Under the pieces are notes generated by a model, which saw only the letters and a program-made list of their open reading frames with translations, made no database searches and was not told where the DNA came from. 64,000 bases of DNA from NCBI RefSeq assembly GCF_900115345.1, contig NZ_FOWC01000008.1:248001-312000 (forward strand), given 5' to 3'. The number at the start of each line of letters is the position of its first letter. Positions within the stretch are counted from its first letter, which is position 1. A program made the position numbers and the translations under genes. This DNA comes from Amycolatopsis rubida. GTDB lineage: Bacteria; Actinomycetota; Actinomycetes; Mycobacteriales; Pseudonocardiaceae. Of the stretch, positions 1-8,701 are shown piece by piece.

Positions 1-197
1 GGCCAGTCCGGCAGCGTGGGCAGCGAGTTTTCGACGCGGGCGCAACCGTTCCGGTCGAGCGCGGGACGGCCGATCTCCGGCTGGCGCGGGGGAGCGGCGG
101 CCTGAGCGGCTTGGGCGGGGACGAGCCCGCCAAGCAGGACGAGCGCGGCGAGCGCGACCCGGTTCCGGGCGCGCGGGGAACGTGGAGGTCTGGCCAT
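1..197 (-). CDS. N-terminus of a secreted protein (partial)
   Basis: The reading frame begins at an ATG (195-197) and runs off the window edge after about 65 codons. The first ~35 residues form a classical Sec signal peptide: a basic start (MARPPRSPRARNR), a hydrophobic stretch (VALAALVLLGGLV) and an Ala-rich cleavage region (AQAAQAAA). The mature part seen (PEIGRPALDRNGCARVEN) carries one Cys. Too little is visible to name a family; exported hydrolases often start this way, but that is a guess. It reads away from the gene at 387, leaving a 189-bp divergent gap. Confidence 0.6.
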   Translation of the reverse strand, partial: MARPPRSPRARNRVALAALVLLGGLVPAQAAQAAAPPRQPEIGRPALDRNGCARVENSLPTLPDW

Positions 198-386
198 CGA
201 CAGTCCGTTCTGCGGAGGGCGGCCCGGAGCGGGCCCGGTGATCCTGACCGGGCAAACCGGACTCCGTCAATCCGCCGACCGCAGTGGTTCAGTCCATTAA
301 CCGGACAAGAAACACGACATCCGACCGGTGCGGGGACGGGGATAGATTGATCTCCTACGCACTGAATTCACGGGAGGACAAAGCGG

Positions 387-1130
387 ATGCGCAAGGAAAA
401 GCCAGACGTTCCGGCCGCTGACGGGACCGCGGACGCGTACTTGGCCGTGCCGGACGGCGGGCCGCATCCCGGGGTGCTGCTCTTCCCGGACGCGTTCGGG
501 CTGCGGCCGCGGATCGAGGAGATGGCCGACCGCGTCGCCGAGCGGGGCTACGCCGTGCTGGCGCCGAACCTGCTCTACCGCGGCGGCCGGACGCCGCTGG
601 TGGACTTCGCCGCGCTGGAGGACCCGGAGCGGCGCGGCGAGGTCTTCGGCAAGCTGATGCCGCTGATCGAGGCCCTGGACACCGAGGCGATGACCCGCGA
701 CGCGGAGAAGTACCTCGACTGGTTCGCCGCGCAGGACGGCGTCGCCGAAGGCCCGGTCGTGATCACCGGCTACTGCATGGGCGGCACGAACGCGCTGCGC
801 GTGATCGAGGCGTTCCCGGACCGGGTCAAGGCGATCGCGTCGTTCCACGGCGGACGTCTCGCGACCGACCAGCCGGACAGCCCGCACCTGCGGGTCGGCT
901 CGATCACCGGCGAGGTGTACTTCGGGCACGCCGACCAGGACCCGTCGGCCACCGCCGAGCAGATCAGGACGCTGGAAGACGCCCTCGACGAGGCCGGGGT
1001 GACCTACCGGTCGGAGGTCTACGAGGGCGCGGGCCACGGTTACACCATGTCGGACACGGCCGCGTATCACGAGGAGGCCGAGAAGCGGCACTGGGAGAAC
1101 CTGTTCGCGCTCCTGGAGCGGGTGCGCTGA
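387..1130 (+). CDS. Dienelactone hydrolase family protein
   Basis: A 247-residue alpha/beta hydrolase of the dienelactone hydrolase family, which opens lactone or ester bonds with a Cys-Asp-His triad in the cytoplasm. The nucleophile elbow is seen as GYCMGG with Cys130; the likely acid is Asp183 (or 185) in FGHADQD and the histidine is His217 in GAGHGY. Length fits the family (about 230-250). The ATG follows a GGGAGG-type ribosome site about 8 bases upstream. It stands alone, so the substrate cannot be told; members range from chlorocatechol-pathway enzymes to general carboxylesterases. Confidence 0.85.
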   Translation: MRKEKPDVPAADGTADAYLAVPDGGPHPGVLLFPDAFGLRPRIEEMADRVAERGYAVLAPNLLYRGGRTPLVDFAALEDPERRGEVFGKLMPLIEALDTEAMTRDAEKYLDWFAAQDGVAEGPVVITGYCMGGTNALRVIEAFPDRVKAIASFHGGRLATDQPDSPHLRVGSITGEVYFGHADQDPSATAEQIRTLEDALDEAGVTYRSEVYEGAGHGYTMSDTAAYHEEAEKRHWENLFALLERVR

Positions 1131-1218
1131 CCTGCGAAAACCCGGGGGTCGGCACGCGGGACGCGCTCGCGGCCGGGCCCTGCGCGCGGAATCGGCGGCG
1201 GCCGTTTACGCTGGCCGC

Positions 1219-1575
1219 ATGGCCGAAGGTGCGCTGTGCCGCGAACCGGTGGAGCTGACCGGGCGCGAGCGCTCGGTCCTGCGGAGCGTCGCGGTCCGTG
1301 GGACGGAGCCCGAGCTGTTCTGCGAGCTGGAGGCCGGGCACGGCCACGAGCACGCGACCCCGGTCGGCGGACGCGGCGAGGAGCCGCTGATGTGGCTGCG
1401 CTGGTGGCCCGGCCGCCGCGTGCTGGAGACCCGCGCGTGCTGCGGTGCGGAGTCCGACGACGGCGTTTTCTGCCGGGTGCCCGGCGGGCACGAGGGCAGC
1501 CACAGCTACGAGCTGGCCGAGCCCGGACAGGCCTGGCCGCTGGCCGGCGCTGGGCTGTTCGCCGGCCGCCGGTAA
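1219..1575 (+). CDS. Small Cys/His-containing hypothetical protein
   Basis: A 118-residue protein not recognised. It contains spaced Cys and His residues (LFCELEAGHGHEH, RACCGAE, FCRVPGGHEGSH), including two similar C-x6/7-GH segments that could hold a metal ion or be disulfide-like remnants of a duplicated motif. No signal peptide or membrane segment is apparent. The stop lies 11 bases before the PhoU start, suggesting co-transcription. Codon use fits the genome, which supports a real gene; function is open. Confidence 0.6.
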   Translation: MAEGALCREPVELTGRERSVLRSVAVRGTEPELFCELEAGHGHEHATPVGGRGEEPLMWLRWWPGRRVLETRACCGAESDDGVFCRVPGGHEGSHSYELAEPGQAWPLAGAGLFAGRR

Positions 1576-1586
1576 AGTCGCCCGAC

Positions 1587-2231
1587 ATGCGCGAAGGCTT
1601 CCAGGACGACCTGAAACAGCTCGACGGGCGTCTGGCGGCGATGGCCGAGGCGGCGGCGGAGGCGATGCGCCGGGCCACCCGGGCGCTGCTGACCATGGAC
1701 CTGCCGCTGGCCGAGCAGGTGCTCAGCGGCGACGCCGATCTCGACGACGAGCGCGCCACCTGCGAGGACGAGGCGTATTCGCTGCTCGCCCTGCAAGCCC
1801 CGGTGGCCGGCGACCTGCGCGCCGTGCTGGCCGCGGTGTACTGCGCGGAGAAGCTTGAGCGGATGGGCGACCTCGCCGCGCACATCGCGGGCACCGCGCG
1901 CCGCGGCCACCCGGAGCCGACCGTTCCCGCCGACCTCGAGCCGGTGTTCGCCGAACTCGGCGAGGTCACCTCGGCGATGGCGGAACGGCTCGCCGACCTC
2001 GTGCACGGAGAGGCCCGCGGCGGCTATGCCGAACTGAGCCGCGCCGACGAGCGCGTGGACGAGCTGCACGCCCGCGTGATGGCGACTGTGACCGCTTCGG
2101 GCTGGACGCAGGACCAGCGGATCGCGGTCGCGCTGAGCCTGCTCACGCGTTTCTACGAGCGTTTCGCCGACCAGGCGGTGTCGGTCGCGAAGCGCCTGGA
2201 GTTCGCCGCGACGGGCGATCTCCCGGGCTGA
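1587..2231 (+). CDS. phoU: PhoU-type phosphate signalling protein
   Basis: A 214-residue all-helical PhoU protein, which in bacteria damps the Pst phosphate transporter and the PhoR/PhoP two-component response. Two three-helix repeats are visible, each with the metal-binding acidic signature: AEKLERMGDLAAHIA in the first half and RFYERFADQAVSVAKR in the second. Length matches the family (210-240). The ATG at 1587 was chosen because it gives the usual PhoU N-terminus (MREGFQDDLKQLDGRL); the longer upstream frame is only an open frame without family similarity. No pst genes are next to it. Its 3' end overlaps the convergent PAP2 gene by 89 bp. Confidence 0.88.
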   Translation: MREGFQDDLKQLDGRLAAMAEAAAEAMRRATRALLTMDLPLAEQVLSGDADLDDERATCEDEAYSLLALQAPVAGDLRAVLAAVYCAEKLERMGDLAAHIAGTARRGHPEPTVPADLEPVFAELGEVTSAMAERLADLVHGEARGGYAELSRADERVDELHARVMATVTASGWTQDQRIAVALSLLTRFYERFADQAVSVAKRLEFAATGDLPG

Positions 2232-3333
2232 CCTCCGGCGGCGGACCGGCCTGCGCCTGGTTCGACGGACGCGGCGACGGCGAACCCGCGGTGCGGCCTT
2301 GCGGCGGACCGGCCGGACGCGGCTGCGGGGAGCGCGCCGGACGGGCTGGCGGCTGCGCGGGCGGACGGCCCGGGTTCGGCGGCGGCGCGTCGGCGGGACG
2401 GGGCTGGGGTTCCGCGGTGCGCATCGGCTGCGAATTCTGCCGCGGGCGTGCCGGACGGGGCTGAGGCTCGGCGGTGGGGAGCGGTTGCGAACTCTGCCTC
2501 CGCGGCGGCGGACCGCCTGCGGCCCGGCCGTCCGGCTGCGGGTTCCGCGGACGGACCGGGCGGCCGCTGGCGTCCCGAGGCGCTGAGTCGGCGGGACGAA
2601 CCGGCCGCGGCCCACGCGGCGGCAGAGAACCGGCGGGCGCGTCCTCGGCGCGAACCGGCGCGGCTCCGCGAGGCCGCCGCGGCTTCTCCTCGGCCGGGGC
2701 AAGCACAGTCGTAGCCGCCGCCCCTCCCGGCGCGGCACCCAGCAGCCCGAACGGCACCTTCCCCGCGAACCGCCGCACGAGCCCGGCAGCCGGACCCAGC
2801 GCGTACCGCTGCGACAGCAACGCCATTCCGGCCCCGAGTGCGAGCCCGATCAGCACGTCGTGCGGATAGTGCGCGCCCACGAACACCCGCGAGAAGCCCA
2901 TCGTCGCCGCGAAGGCCGTGAGCCACGGCGCGCTCTTGCGCCAAGCGAAAGCCCCGCCGAGTGCGACGGCGGCCGCGATGGTGGAGTGGTTGCTCGGGAA
3001 CGACCAGTCGCCCGGCGGCGGGCAGGCGCCGACGATCGCCTCCGGCGGGAGTCCACGGCAGGGCCGCTGCTCGTGGACGAACGCTTTGATGATCTCGCTG
3101 AGCACGTAGGCGACCACTGTGGCCGCCGGGACGAGCAGCGCCGCGGCCATCCGCTCGGGCGAGCCGGTCCCGCGGGCCCGCCACCAGAGCCAGGCGAAGA
3201 ACGGGGCCACGAGGACCAGGCCGTAGTGCGTGTACGCCAGCACGAGAGACTGCACCCAGCCCGGCATCGCCAGGCCGAAATGGGTGATCGCGTCGTACGT
3301 CTCGCTGCTGGACGCTCCGGCCGTGGTCGCCAT
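2143..3333 (-). CDS. PAP2-family membrane phosphatase with long Pro/Arg-rich tail
   Basis: A 396-residue integral membrane phosphatase. All three PAP2 signatures are present in the first 165 residues: KAFVHEQRP (Lys83-Pro91), PSNH (113-116) and SRVFVGAHYPHD (148-159), with five or six membrane helices up to about residue 185. This family includes undecaprenyl-diphosphate and phosphatidic acid phosphatases. From about residue 200 the chain becomes a disordered tail rich in Pro, Arg, Gln and Ala with repeated TAEPQPRPA units, almost half the protein. The ATG at 3333 is preceded by a clear GAGAGGGG site. The tail coding region runs into the 3' end of phoU on the other strand. Confidence 0.82.
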   Translation of the reverse strand: MATTAGASSSETYDAITHFGLAMPGWVQSLVLAYTHYGLVLVAPFFAWLWWRARGTGSPERMAAALLVPAATVVAYVLSEIIKAFVHEQRPCRGLPPEAIVGACPPPGDWSFPSNHSTIAAAVALGGAFAWRKSAPWLTAFAATMGFSRVFVGAHYPHDVLIGLALGAGMALLSQRYALGPAAGLVRRFAGKVPFGLLGAAPGGAAATTVLAPAEEKPRRPRGAAPVRAEDAPAGSLPPRGPRPVRPADSAPRDASGRPVRPRNPQPDGRAAGGPPPRRQSSQPLPTAEPQPRPARPRQNSQPMRTAEPQPRPADAPPPNPGRPPAQPPARPARSPQPRPAGPPQGRTAGSPSPRPSNQAQAGPPPEVSPGDRPSRRTPGASRPTPPGRRNARRNA

Positions 3334-3461
3334 ACAACCCCTCTCCGGTCCGCCGGTTCGCCTGGCGGCCATCTCGCGTTCACCCGAAGGTCACGAGCGT
3401 ACCGAGCGGCGGAGAGGAGTCCGCGACGCCCCGCGAGTCCGCGGGGACTCGCCGGAACGGG

Positions 3462-3848
3462 TCAGGAGTCGGTGGTGTGCTTGCAGGTCACCGGCTTGCC
3501 GGGGCCGGGAGCGCTCGCCTTGGCGAGTTCCTTCGTCTTGTCCAGCAGGATCCGGCAGCGCAGCGTCGCGGCGGTCGAGGGCGTGGCGGTGACCGAGGCG
3601 TCCTGTCCGGCGCTGACCACGACGTCCTGTTTCCACGGCAGCCCGAGCGGGCCGGTGAGCTGGTGCGCCGCGACCTTGTCCTCGTAGCGGTTGCCGGACT
3701 CGCCGTAGGTGACGCCGGTGGCCGTGGTCTGCTGGTCGGAGGTGACCTCGTAGGTGATCGCCCACGACTTGCCGGTCGGGTTGGAGCACGCGGCCAGGCC
3801 GGCGAGCGCGACAGCGGCGCAGGTAGCGGAGAGTGCCTTCTTGATCAC
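3462..3848 (-). CDS. Small lipoprotein, DUF2771-like
   Basis: A 128-residue lipoprotein: signal sequence VIKKALSATCAAVALAGLAAC with the lipobox LAAC, then a beta-rich domain of about 105 residues (SWAITYEVTSDQQ; LRCRILLDKTKEL). It resembles the actinobacterial DUF2771 family, whose role is unknown. The GTG start overlaps the ftsW-like stop as GTGA (3845-3848), so the two are translationally coupled, suggesting a function at the cell surface linked to peptidoglycan synthesis. Identification of the family is from general resemblance only. Confidence 0.72.
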   Translation of the reverse strand: MIKKALSATCAAVALAGLAACSNPTGKSWAITYEVTSDQQTTATGVTYGESGNRYEDKVAAHQLTGPLGLPWKQDVVVSAGQDASVTATPSTAATLRCRILLDKTKELAKASAPGPGKPVTCKHTTDS

Positions 3849-5053
3849 GCTGGGACTGTACCGGAGCCCGTCCTCCGCAGCCCGGCGAGGAACGTCCGCG
3901 CGGCCGGTTCCTCCCGCGCGGCCTGGGCGAGGATGCCGAACTGCAGCATGGTGACCACGAGCGACGTCCCGCCCGCGGACACCAGCGGCAGCGTCACTCC
4001 GGTCACCGGCAGTGCGCCCGCCACGTAGCCGATGTTGATCAGCGCCTGCGCCACCAGCAGCAGGGTGGTCGCCCCGGCGACCAGCCGCACCCACGGATCG
4101 GCGACCCGCGCCGCGGTGCGCAGGCCGATCACCGCGAGGCAGCCGAACAGCCCCAGCACCACGAGACAGCCGGCGAACCCGAGTTCCTCGCCGACGAGCG
4201 CGAAGACGAAGTCGTTCTGGACGTCCGGGAGGTAGCTCCACTTCGCCGCGCCGCGGCCGAGCCCGACTCCGAACCACCCGCCGTCGGCGAGGGCGTACTG
4301 CGCCTGCTGCGCCTGGTAGCCGTTGCCGCTCGCGTCGGGATTCGGCGAAAGAAAAGAAAGGATGCGCGCGAGACGATAACTGGCGAAGGGGGCGAGCACG
4401 ACGATTCCGGCGACCCCGCCGGCGAGAACGGCGGCGAACAACCGCTTCGGCGCGTCGGCGAACCACAGCAGGCCCAAGGTGATCAGCGCGAGCGTGACCG
4501 TGCCGCTGAGATTCGGCTGGGCCAGCAGCAGCGCGCACAACGCGAGCGTCACCGGGATCAGCGGCACCAGCAGATGCCGCCAATGGTGCAGCACCTTCTG
4601 TTTCGACACCAGCAGATGCGCGCCCCAGAACACGAGGGCGACCTTCGCGATTTCCACTGGCTGCAAGGTGAACGGCCCGGCCGGCAGCCAGCGTTGCGCG
4701 CCGCCGTGGTCGGAACCCAGCGGGGTCAGCACCAGAAGCAGCAGCACGACAGCGGCGGCGAGGGCCGGGGTGGCGGCCTTGCGCAGCCGGGAAAACGGGA
4801 TGCGCAGGCCGAGCACGAAGGCGGCCGAGCCGAGTGCGACGAACGTCAAATGCCGGAAAAAGGCTTGGTACACCCCGGTTCCGGCGGCCGGGTCGGCCGC
4901 GGCGGCCGAGGACGACAGCGCCATCACCGCGCCGAGCAGCGTCAGCAGCGCCCAAATCGCGACGATGATCCGGAACGACGCGAGCGGATGCGCGAAGAAC
5001 TGCCCGATTGCGTGCCGTGCGGGTTTGCTGTCCCGTTCGGTTGGCGACTCCAC
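3845..5053 (-). CDS. FtsW/RodA/SpoVE SEDS-family glycosyltransferase
   Basis: A 402-residue polytopic protein of the SEDS family, which polymerises lipid II into glycan strands at the septum or side wall. Ten or so membrane helices are visible. Family signatures seen: GAQRWLPAGPFTLQPVEIAK (usual QPSE motif here QPVE) and DFVFALVGEELGF near the extracytoplasmic catalytic loop. The start is GTG. No partner transpeptidase gene is adjacent, unlike canonical ftsW/rodA loci, so this may be an accessory paralogue. It is followed with a 4-bp overlap by a lipoprotein gene. Confidence 0.85.
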   Translation of the reverse strand: MESPTERDSKPARHAIGQFFAHPLASFRIIVAIWALLTLLGAVMALSSSAAAADPAAGTGVYQAFFRHLTFVALGSAAFVLGLRIPFSRLRKAATPALAAAVVLLLLVLTPLGSDHGGAQRWLPAGPFTLQPVEIAKVALVFWGAHLLVSKQKVLHHWRHLLVPLIPVTLALCALLLAQPNLSGTVTLALITLGLLWFADAPKRLFAAVLAGGVAGIVVLAPFASYRLARILSFLSPNPDASGNGYQAQQAQYALADGGWFGVGLGRGAAKWSYLPDVQNDFVFALVGEELGFAGCLVVLGLFGCLAVIGLRTAARVADPWVRLVAGATTLLLVAQALINIGYVAGALPVTGVTLPLVSAGGTSLVVTMLQFGILAQAAREEPAARTFLAGLRRTGSGTVPA

Positions 5054-5293
5054 AGGGGAAGAGTGTGTGCTGTTTTCGCTTCGCGGTGGCTGACCGACTC
5101 GCCCGTGCGCGGGATTTTCTCGGCGGCGCGGCGGCGTCGCAGGTGCTCGGGTGAGATGTCACAGACGACGGGCCCGCCGCTCCGGCCTGGGCGGGCAGGT
5201 CTCACCGGGTTGCCTCGCGGGCGGCGTCGCCTGCCGGGCGGAACCCGCGCACCGGGCAGCCTGGCCGCCGCCGGGAGATCCCGAGCGCGGAAA

Positions 5294-5665
5294 TTACCGC
5301 TCGGATTTCTGATTGGCCTCGTCGACCTCGGCCATGTGCTCTTCCGCCCAGGTGCGCAATACCGCGAGCGCGGATTCCAGCGACGTGCCCAGGCCGGTGA
5401 GCCGGTAATGCACCCGCGGCGGCACCGTGTCCTCGACCCGCCGCGTGACGAGGCCGTCCCGGACGAGGCTTTGCAGCGTCACCGAGAGCATTTTCTGCGA
5501 CACCCCGGGGATGCGGCGGCGAAGATCGGCGAACCGCACCTCGTCCGGCGCGGCCTCGGCGAGGATCTTGACCGTCATCGAGGTCCACTTCGTCCCTATC
5601 CGGTCGAGCAGCCGCCGCGTCGGGCAGGCCGGGTCGAACAGATCGCCGCGGGCGGAGGGGGTCAC
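5294..5665 (-). CDS. HxlR-family transcriptional regulator
   Basis: A 123-residue winged-helix protein of the HxlR/MarR-like group: CPTRRLLDRIGTKWTSMTVKIL start, RFADLRRRIPGVSQKMLSVTLQSL recognition segment and a wing ending in VPPRVHYRLTGLG. The conserved Cys near residue 14 is often redox- or electrophile-sensing in this family. The start is GTG. It is divergent from the hydrolase at 5762, with a tandem repeat operator between them, so it most likely represses that gene and itself. Confidence 0.85.
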   Translation of the reverse strand: MTPSARGDLFDPACPTRRLLDRIGTKWTSMTVKILAEAAPDEVRFADLRRRIPGVSQKMLSVTLQSLVRDGLVTRRVEDTVPPRVHYRLTGLGTSLESALAVLRTWAEEHMAEVDEANQKSER

Positions 5666-5730
5666 CTCGGGCTCACCACCTGTCTGGAAAGTGCCGTCTT
5701 GGCGGCACCCCTGGAGTTACCTACCGTGTG

Positions 5731-5750
5731 CTGGTAACCAATGGTAACCA
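5731..5750. promoter_or_regulatory. Tandem TGGTAACCA operator candidate
   Basis: Two adjacent 10-bp units sharing TGGTAACCA (5732-5740 and 5742-5750), each a dyad around a central A, lie in the divergent HxlR/hydrolase gap directly before the hydrolase ribosome site. They are likely the HxlR binding site. Confidence 0.55.
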
Positions 5751-5761
5751 CGGGAGGTCCG

Positions 5762-6589
5762 ATGAACGCGGTGCGGCAGGTCGAAGCGAACGGGGTCCGG
5801 CTGGCCATCGCCGTCGCCGGGAGCGGTCCGGCGCTGGTGCTGCTGCACGGATTCCCGCACACCTGGCAGCTGTGGAGCAAGGTCGTCCCGACGCTCGCCG
5901 AGCGGTACCGGGTGCTCGCGCCGGACCTTCGCGGGCTGGGCGCGAGCAGCCGTCCGGAGACCGGCTTCGACGCTGGGACGATCGCCGCGGACATCGCGGG
6001 CCTGCTCGACGTGCTGGAGGAGCCGGACGCCGAGGTGGTGGCCATCGATCTGGCGGTGTCGAGTGCGTTGCTGCTGGCGTTGCGGCAGCCGGAGCGAGTA
6101 CGCCGCCTGGTGCTGATGGAGTCGCTGCCCTGGGGGTTCCCGGCCAGCCCGCCGTGGTGGTTCGGCTTCCACGCGGTGCCGGGACTGGCCGAGACTGTCC
6201 TCAACGGACACGAGGCGGAGTACGTCGGCTGGTTCCTCGACCAGGGCACGCTCGGCCGCGGCGTTCCGGAGGAGATCCAAGCGGCCTTCGCCGGGGCGTA
6301 TACCGGCACCGACACGCTCCGTTGCGCCTTCGAGTACTACCGGGCGATGCCGGAAAGCGCCCGGCAGCTGACCGAAGCGGCGGAGAAGCGGCTGACCGTC
6401 CCGACGATGGCGATCGGCGCGAACCCCGTGGGCGACGCGCTGGAGCGGCAACTGCGCCCGATCGCCGACGACCTGACCGGCCACGTGCTGCCGGACTGCG
6501 GGCACCTGATCCCGCTGGACCGTCCGCGCGAGTTCCTCGATCTCCTGCTGCCGTTCCTGTCCCGGGAGATACTGGCCGGGTGTCGTTGA
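5762..6589 (+). CDS. Alpha/beta hydrolase, epoxide hydrolase/dehalogenase type
   Basis: A 275-residue alpha/beta hydrolase. The oxyanion region is HGFP (29-32). At the nucleophile elbow the usual GxSxG is replaced by AIDLAVSS with Asp96, as in epoxide hydrolases and fluoroacetate/haloalkane dehalogenases, which form an ester intermediate on Asp. The C-terminal GHLIPLDRPREF holds the catalytic His. The elbow lacks the normal Gly before the nucleophile, which is atypical. ATG 5762 is chosen because GGGAGG precedes it; the upstream ATG at 5741 lies in the operator repeat. The HxlR regulator and repeat suggest induction by a toxic electrophile. Confidence 0.8.
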   Translation: MNAVRQVEANGVRLAIAVAGSGPALVLLHGFPHTWQLWSKVVPTLAERYRVLAPDLRGLGASSRPETGFDAGTIAADIAGLLDVLEEPDAEVVAIDLAVSSALLLALRQPERVRRLVLMESLPWGFPASPPWWFGFHAVPGLAETVLNGHEAEYVGWFLDQGTLGRGVPEEIQAAFAGAYTGTDTLRCAFEYYRAMPESARQLTEAAEKRLTVPTMAIGANPVGDALERQLRPIADDLTGHVLPDCGHLIPLDRPREFLDLLLPFLSREILAGCR

Positions 6590-7704
6590 CGTCCGAGCTG
6601 GCTGACCCGCGCGGGAAGCTCGCGCGCTGGTGCGCCCGGGTCTTCACCGGCACGACCGCGGCCGCGCGCCGGATCGAGGAGGCGACGAACGGCGTCCGCC
6701 CGATCCGCCCGGCGCTCGCGCGGCCGCCGCGGCAGCACTGGGCCGAGATCGGCGGTGCGTTCGGCCAGCGGATCGCGGACCTCGTGCAGCCCGCGCCGCC
6801 GTACTACGCGCTGCTCGGCATGGTGCGGGCGCAGTGGGGCAGCGGCCCGTGGGCGCACGCGCAAGCCGCCGGGTACCCGACGCACGACGAGCTTCCGCCG
6901 GAGTACCGGGCGCGGGCGCTCGGCATCCGCCCGGCGGCGGCGACCTGGCTCGACCTCGGCGACGGGCTGCCGGACGACGGGGCGATCCCGGGCGCCGAGG
7001 AGCTGTGGGGCGAATTGCTGGGACGGGCTCGCCGCTACCAGGCGCGCCACGCTCCGCCCGGCGCGCTCGGCGGACCGGGCGCGGAAGCCGGACTGGCACG
7101 GACGAACTGGGTGCTGTCGGCGTGCGAGGACATCTACCGCTCCGGCCGCATCGACCCCCGGCTCGCCCGGGTCGTCGACGGCGGCGGCACGATCGCGGAG
7201 CTGCGCGCGCTGCCCGCCGACGCACAGGTGACCGAGTTGGCGGAACTCGCGAAACGCTTGCACGACAACGGTGCGCTGTGGGAACTGCGGCGGCTCGGCG
7301 GTACTCCGCCGGAAGGCTGCCCGCTCGGGATCGCCGGGCCGACCATCGTGCCCGGCTGGGCGGACGGCGACCTCCTGCTCGGGAAGCTCGACCCCGAAGC
7401 GGGGATCGCCGAGGGCACGCTGCTGGACGTGAAGACCGTGCTGACCGCCGGCGATCCGGACCGGGCCGGGCGCTGGCTGTGGCAGATCCTGCTGTACGCC
7501 TGGCTCGACGTCGCCGACCTGTACCGGATCCGGGAGGTCGGGCTGCTGCTCGGGCGGCACGGCACGCTGGTCTGCTGGCCGGTCGGCGAGCTGGCCGCGG
7601 ACCTGCTCGGCGGGGACGGCCTGGTCGATCATCGCCGCGACGAGTTCAGGGATATCGCGCGCGGGCTGCTCGACGCGGCCGGGCTGAGCTTGGCCGACGG
7701 CTGA
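6580..7704 (+). CDS. Hypothetical protein with PD-(D/E)XK-like C-terminal core
   Basis: A 374-residue protein from a GTG that overlaps the hydrolase gene by 10 bp. The N-terminal 240 residues are unrecognised. The C-terminal part contains ADGDLLLG (Asp262/264), then GTLLDVKT (Asp283, Lys285), then WLWQILLYAW about 20 residues later. This is the order seen in RecB/Cas4-type PD-(D/E)XK nucleases, where the acidic residues and Lys bind Mg and a Q-x3-Y helix follows. No helicase, polymerase or DNA-repair partner is adjacent. Assignment as a nuclease fold is inference; activity and substrate are unknown. Its 3' end overlaps the convergent transporter gene by 76 bp. Confidence 0.65.
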   Translation: MSLTSELADPRGKLARWCARVFTGTTAAARRIEEATNGVRPIRPALARPPRQHWAEIGGAFGQRIADLVQPAPPYYALLGMVRAQWGSGPWAHAQAAGYPTHDELPPEYRARALGIRPAAATWLDLGDGLPDDGAIPGAEELWGELLGRARRYQARHAPPGALGGPGAEAGLARTNWVLSACEDIYRSGRIDPRLARVVDGGGTIAELRALPADAQVTELAELAKRLHDNGALWELRRLGGTPPEGCPLGIAGPTIVPGWADGDLLLGKLDPEAGIAEGTLLDVKTVLTAGDPDRAGRWLWQILLYAWLDVADLYRIREVGLLLGRHGTLVCWPVGELAADLLGGDGLVDHRRDEFRDIARGLLDAAGLSLADG

Positions 7705-8627
7705 ACCGCGGGCTTCTTCCCCGCGCCGCGGCCGGCGAAGCACACCGCGCCGAGCACGATCACGCAGCCGGCGAGCTGCAGCGCGCCCGGCCGTTCGCTC
7801 AGCAGCAGGACGCCGAAGGCGACCGCGCCGACCGGCTGCAGCAGCATCATCGTCGCGCCGGTCGAGGCCGCCAGCCGGGGCAGCGCCCCGGCGATCAGCA
7901 GCCACCCGATGACCTGGCCGACGAGGGCCAGTGCGGCGAACCAGCCGAGCGAGGGCAGGCTCGGCGCCAGGTCGAGGCGGCCGGACGGCAGTCCGAGCAC
8001 GACGGAGACGAAGCCCGCCGACACGGTGGCCAGCGACAGCGAGCGGACCTGCGTCGCCGGGGTGCTGCTGAGCCGGAGCAACAGCAGGTACCCCGAGTAG
8101 CCCGCTCCGGCGGCGAGCGCGAAAACCATGCCCAGCACCGGGTTCGAGCCGGTCATCGACGAACCGAACACGCCGCCGGCGAGCACGATGCCCCCGACGA
8201 GCGTCGGCGCGACGAACTTGAACCGCGGGTCCGGCCGCTCCTTGAGGAAGACGAACGCCAGCAGCGGCACGATCACCACCTGTACCGAAAGCAGCATGGT
8301 CGCGACGCCCGCGCCGACGCGCGGAATCGCCTCGCCCCACAGGACGAAGTCGAGACCGAGGCCGAGCCCGGCCAGCAACGGCAGCAGGATCTTCGCGCGC
8401 ACGCGGGTCCGCCGCGCCTCGCTGAAGGCCAGGATCGCGAGCAGCGGCAGCGCGAGGGCGCAGCGCCAGAACGCGCTGGTCGCCCCGCTGGCCCCGGAAA
8501 CCTTGATGAGCACCGAGGTCAGCGCGATGCAGAGGCAGCCCGCCGCGGCCAGCAGCCGGGGGTCGGCGCGGCCGGTGAGCGCGGCGATCGGGCCGGCGGC
8601 GGGCAACGGGGCGGATTCGCTGGTCAT
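7629..8627 (-). CDS. EamA/DMT-family transporter
   Basis: A ten-helix drug/metabolite transporter of the EamA type with two five-helix repeats (332 residues from the ATG at 8627). Such proteins export amino acids, purines or sugars by proton coupling. The typical glycine-rich end of each half is seen (TMLLSVQVVIVPLLAFVFL and TMMLLQPVGAVAFGVLLLSE). A TTG in frame at 8663 could extend it by 12 residues, but that segment lacks helix character. The divergent LysR gene at 8702 is probably its regulator. Confidence 0.85.
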   Translation of the reverse strand: MTSESAPLPAAGPIAALTGRADPRLLAAAGCLCIALTSVLIKVSGASGATSAFWRCALALPLLAILAFSEARRTRVRAKILLPLLAGLGLGLDFVLWGEAIPRVGAGVATMLLSVQVVIVPLLAFVFLKERPDPRFKFVAPTLVGGIVLAGGVFGSSMTGSNPVLGMVFALAAGAGYSGYLLLLRLSSTPATQVRSLSLATVSAGFVSVVLGLPSGRLDLAPSLPSLGWFAALALVGQVIGWLLIAGALPRLAASTGATMMLLQPVGAVAFGVLLLSERPGALQLAGCVIVLGAVCFAGRGAGKKPAVQPSAKLSPAASSSPRAISLNSSRR

Positions 8628-8701
8628 GCCCTCAATGGTGGGGGCGCTAACTATCAAGGACAAGTGAATGTTCCTGCGGGAAATCCGGTAGCATCACTAC
8701 C

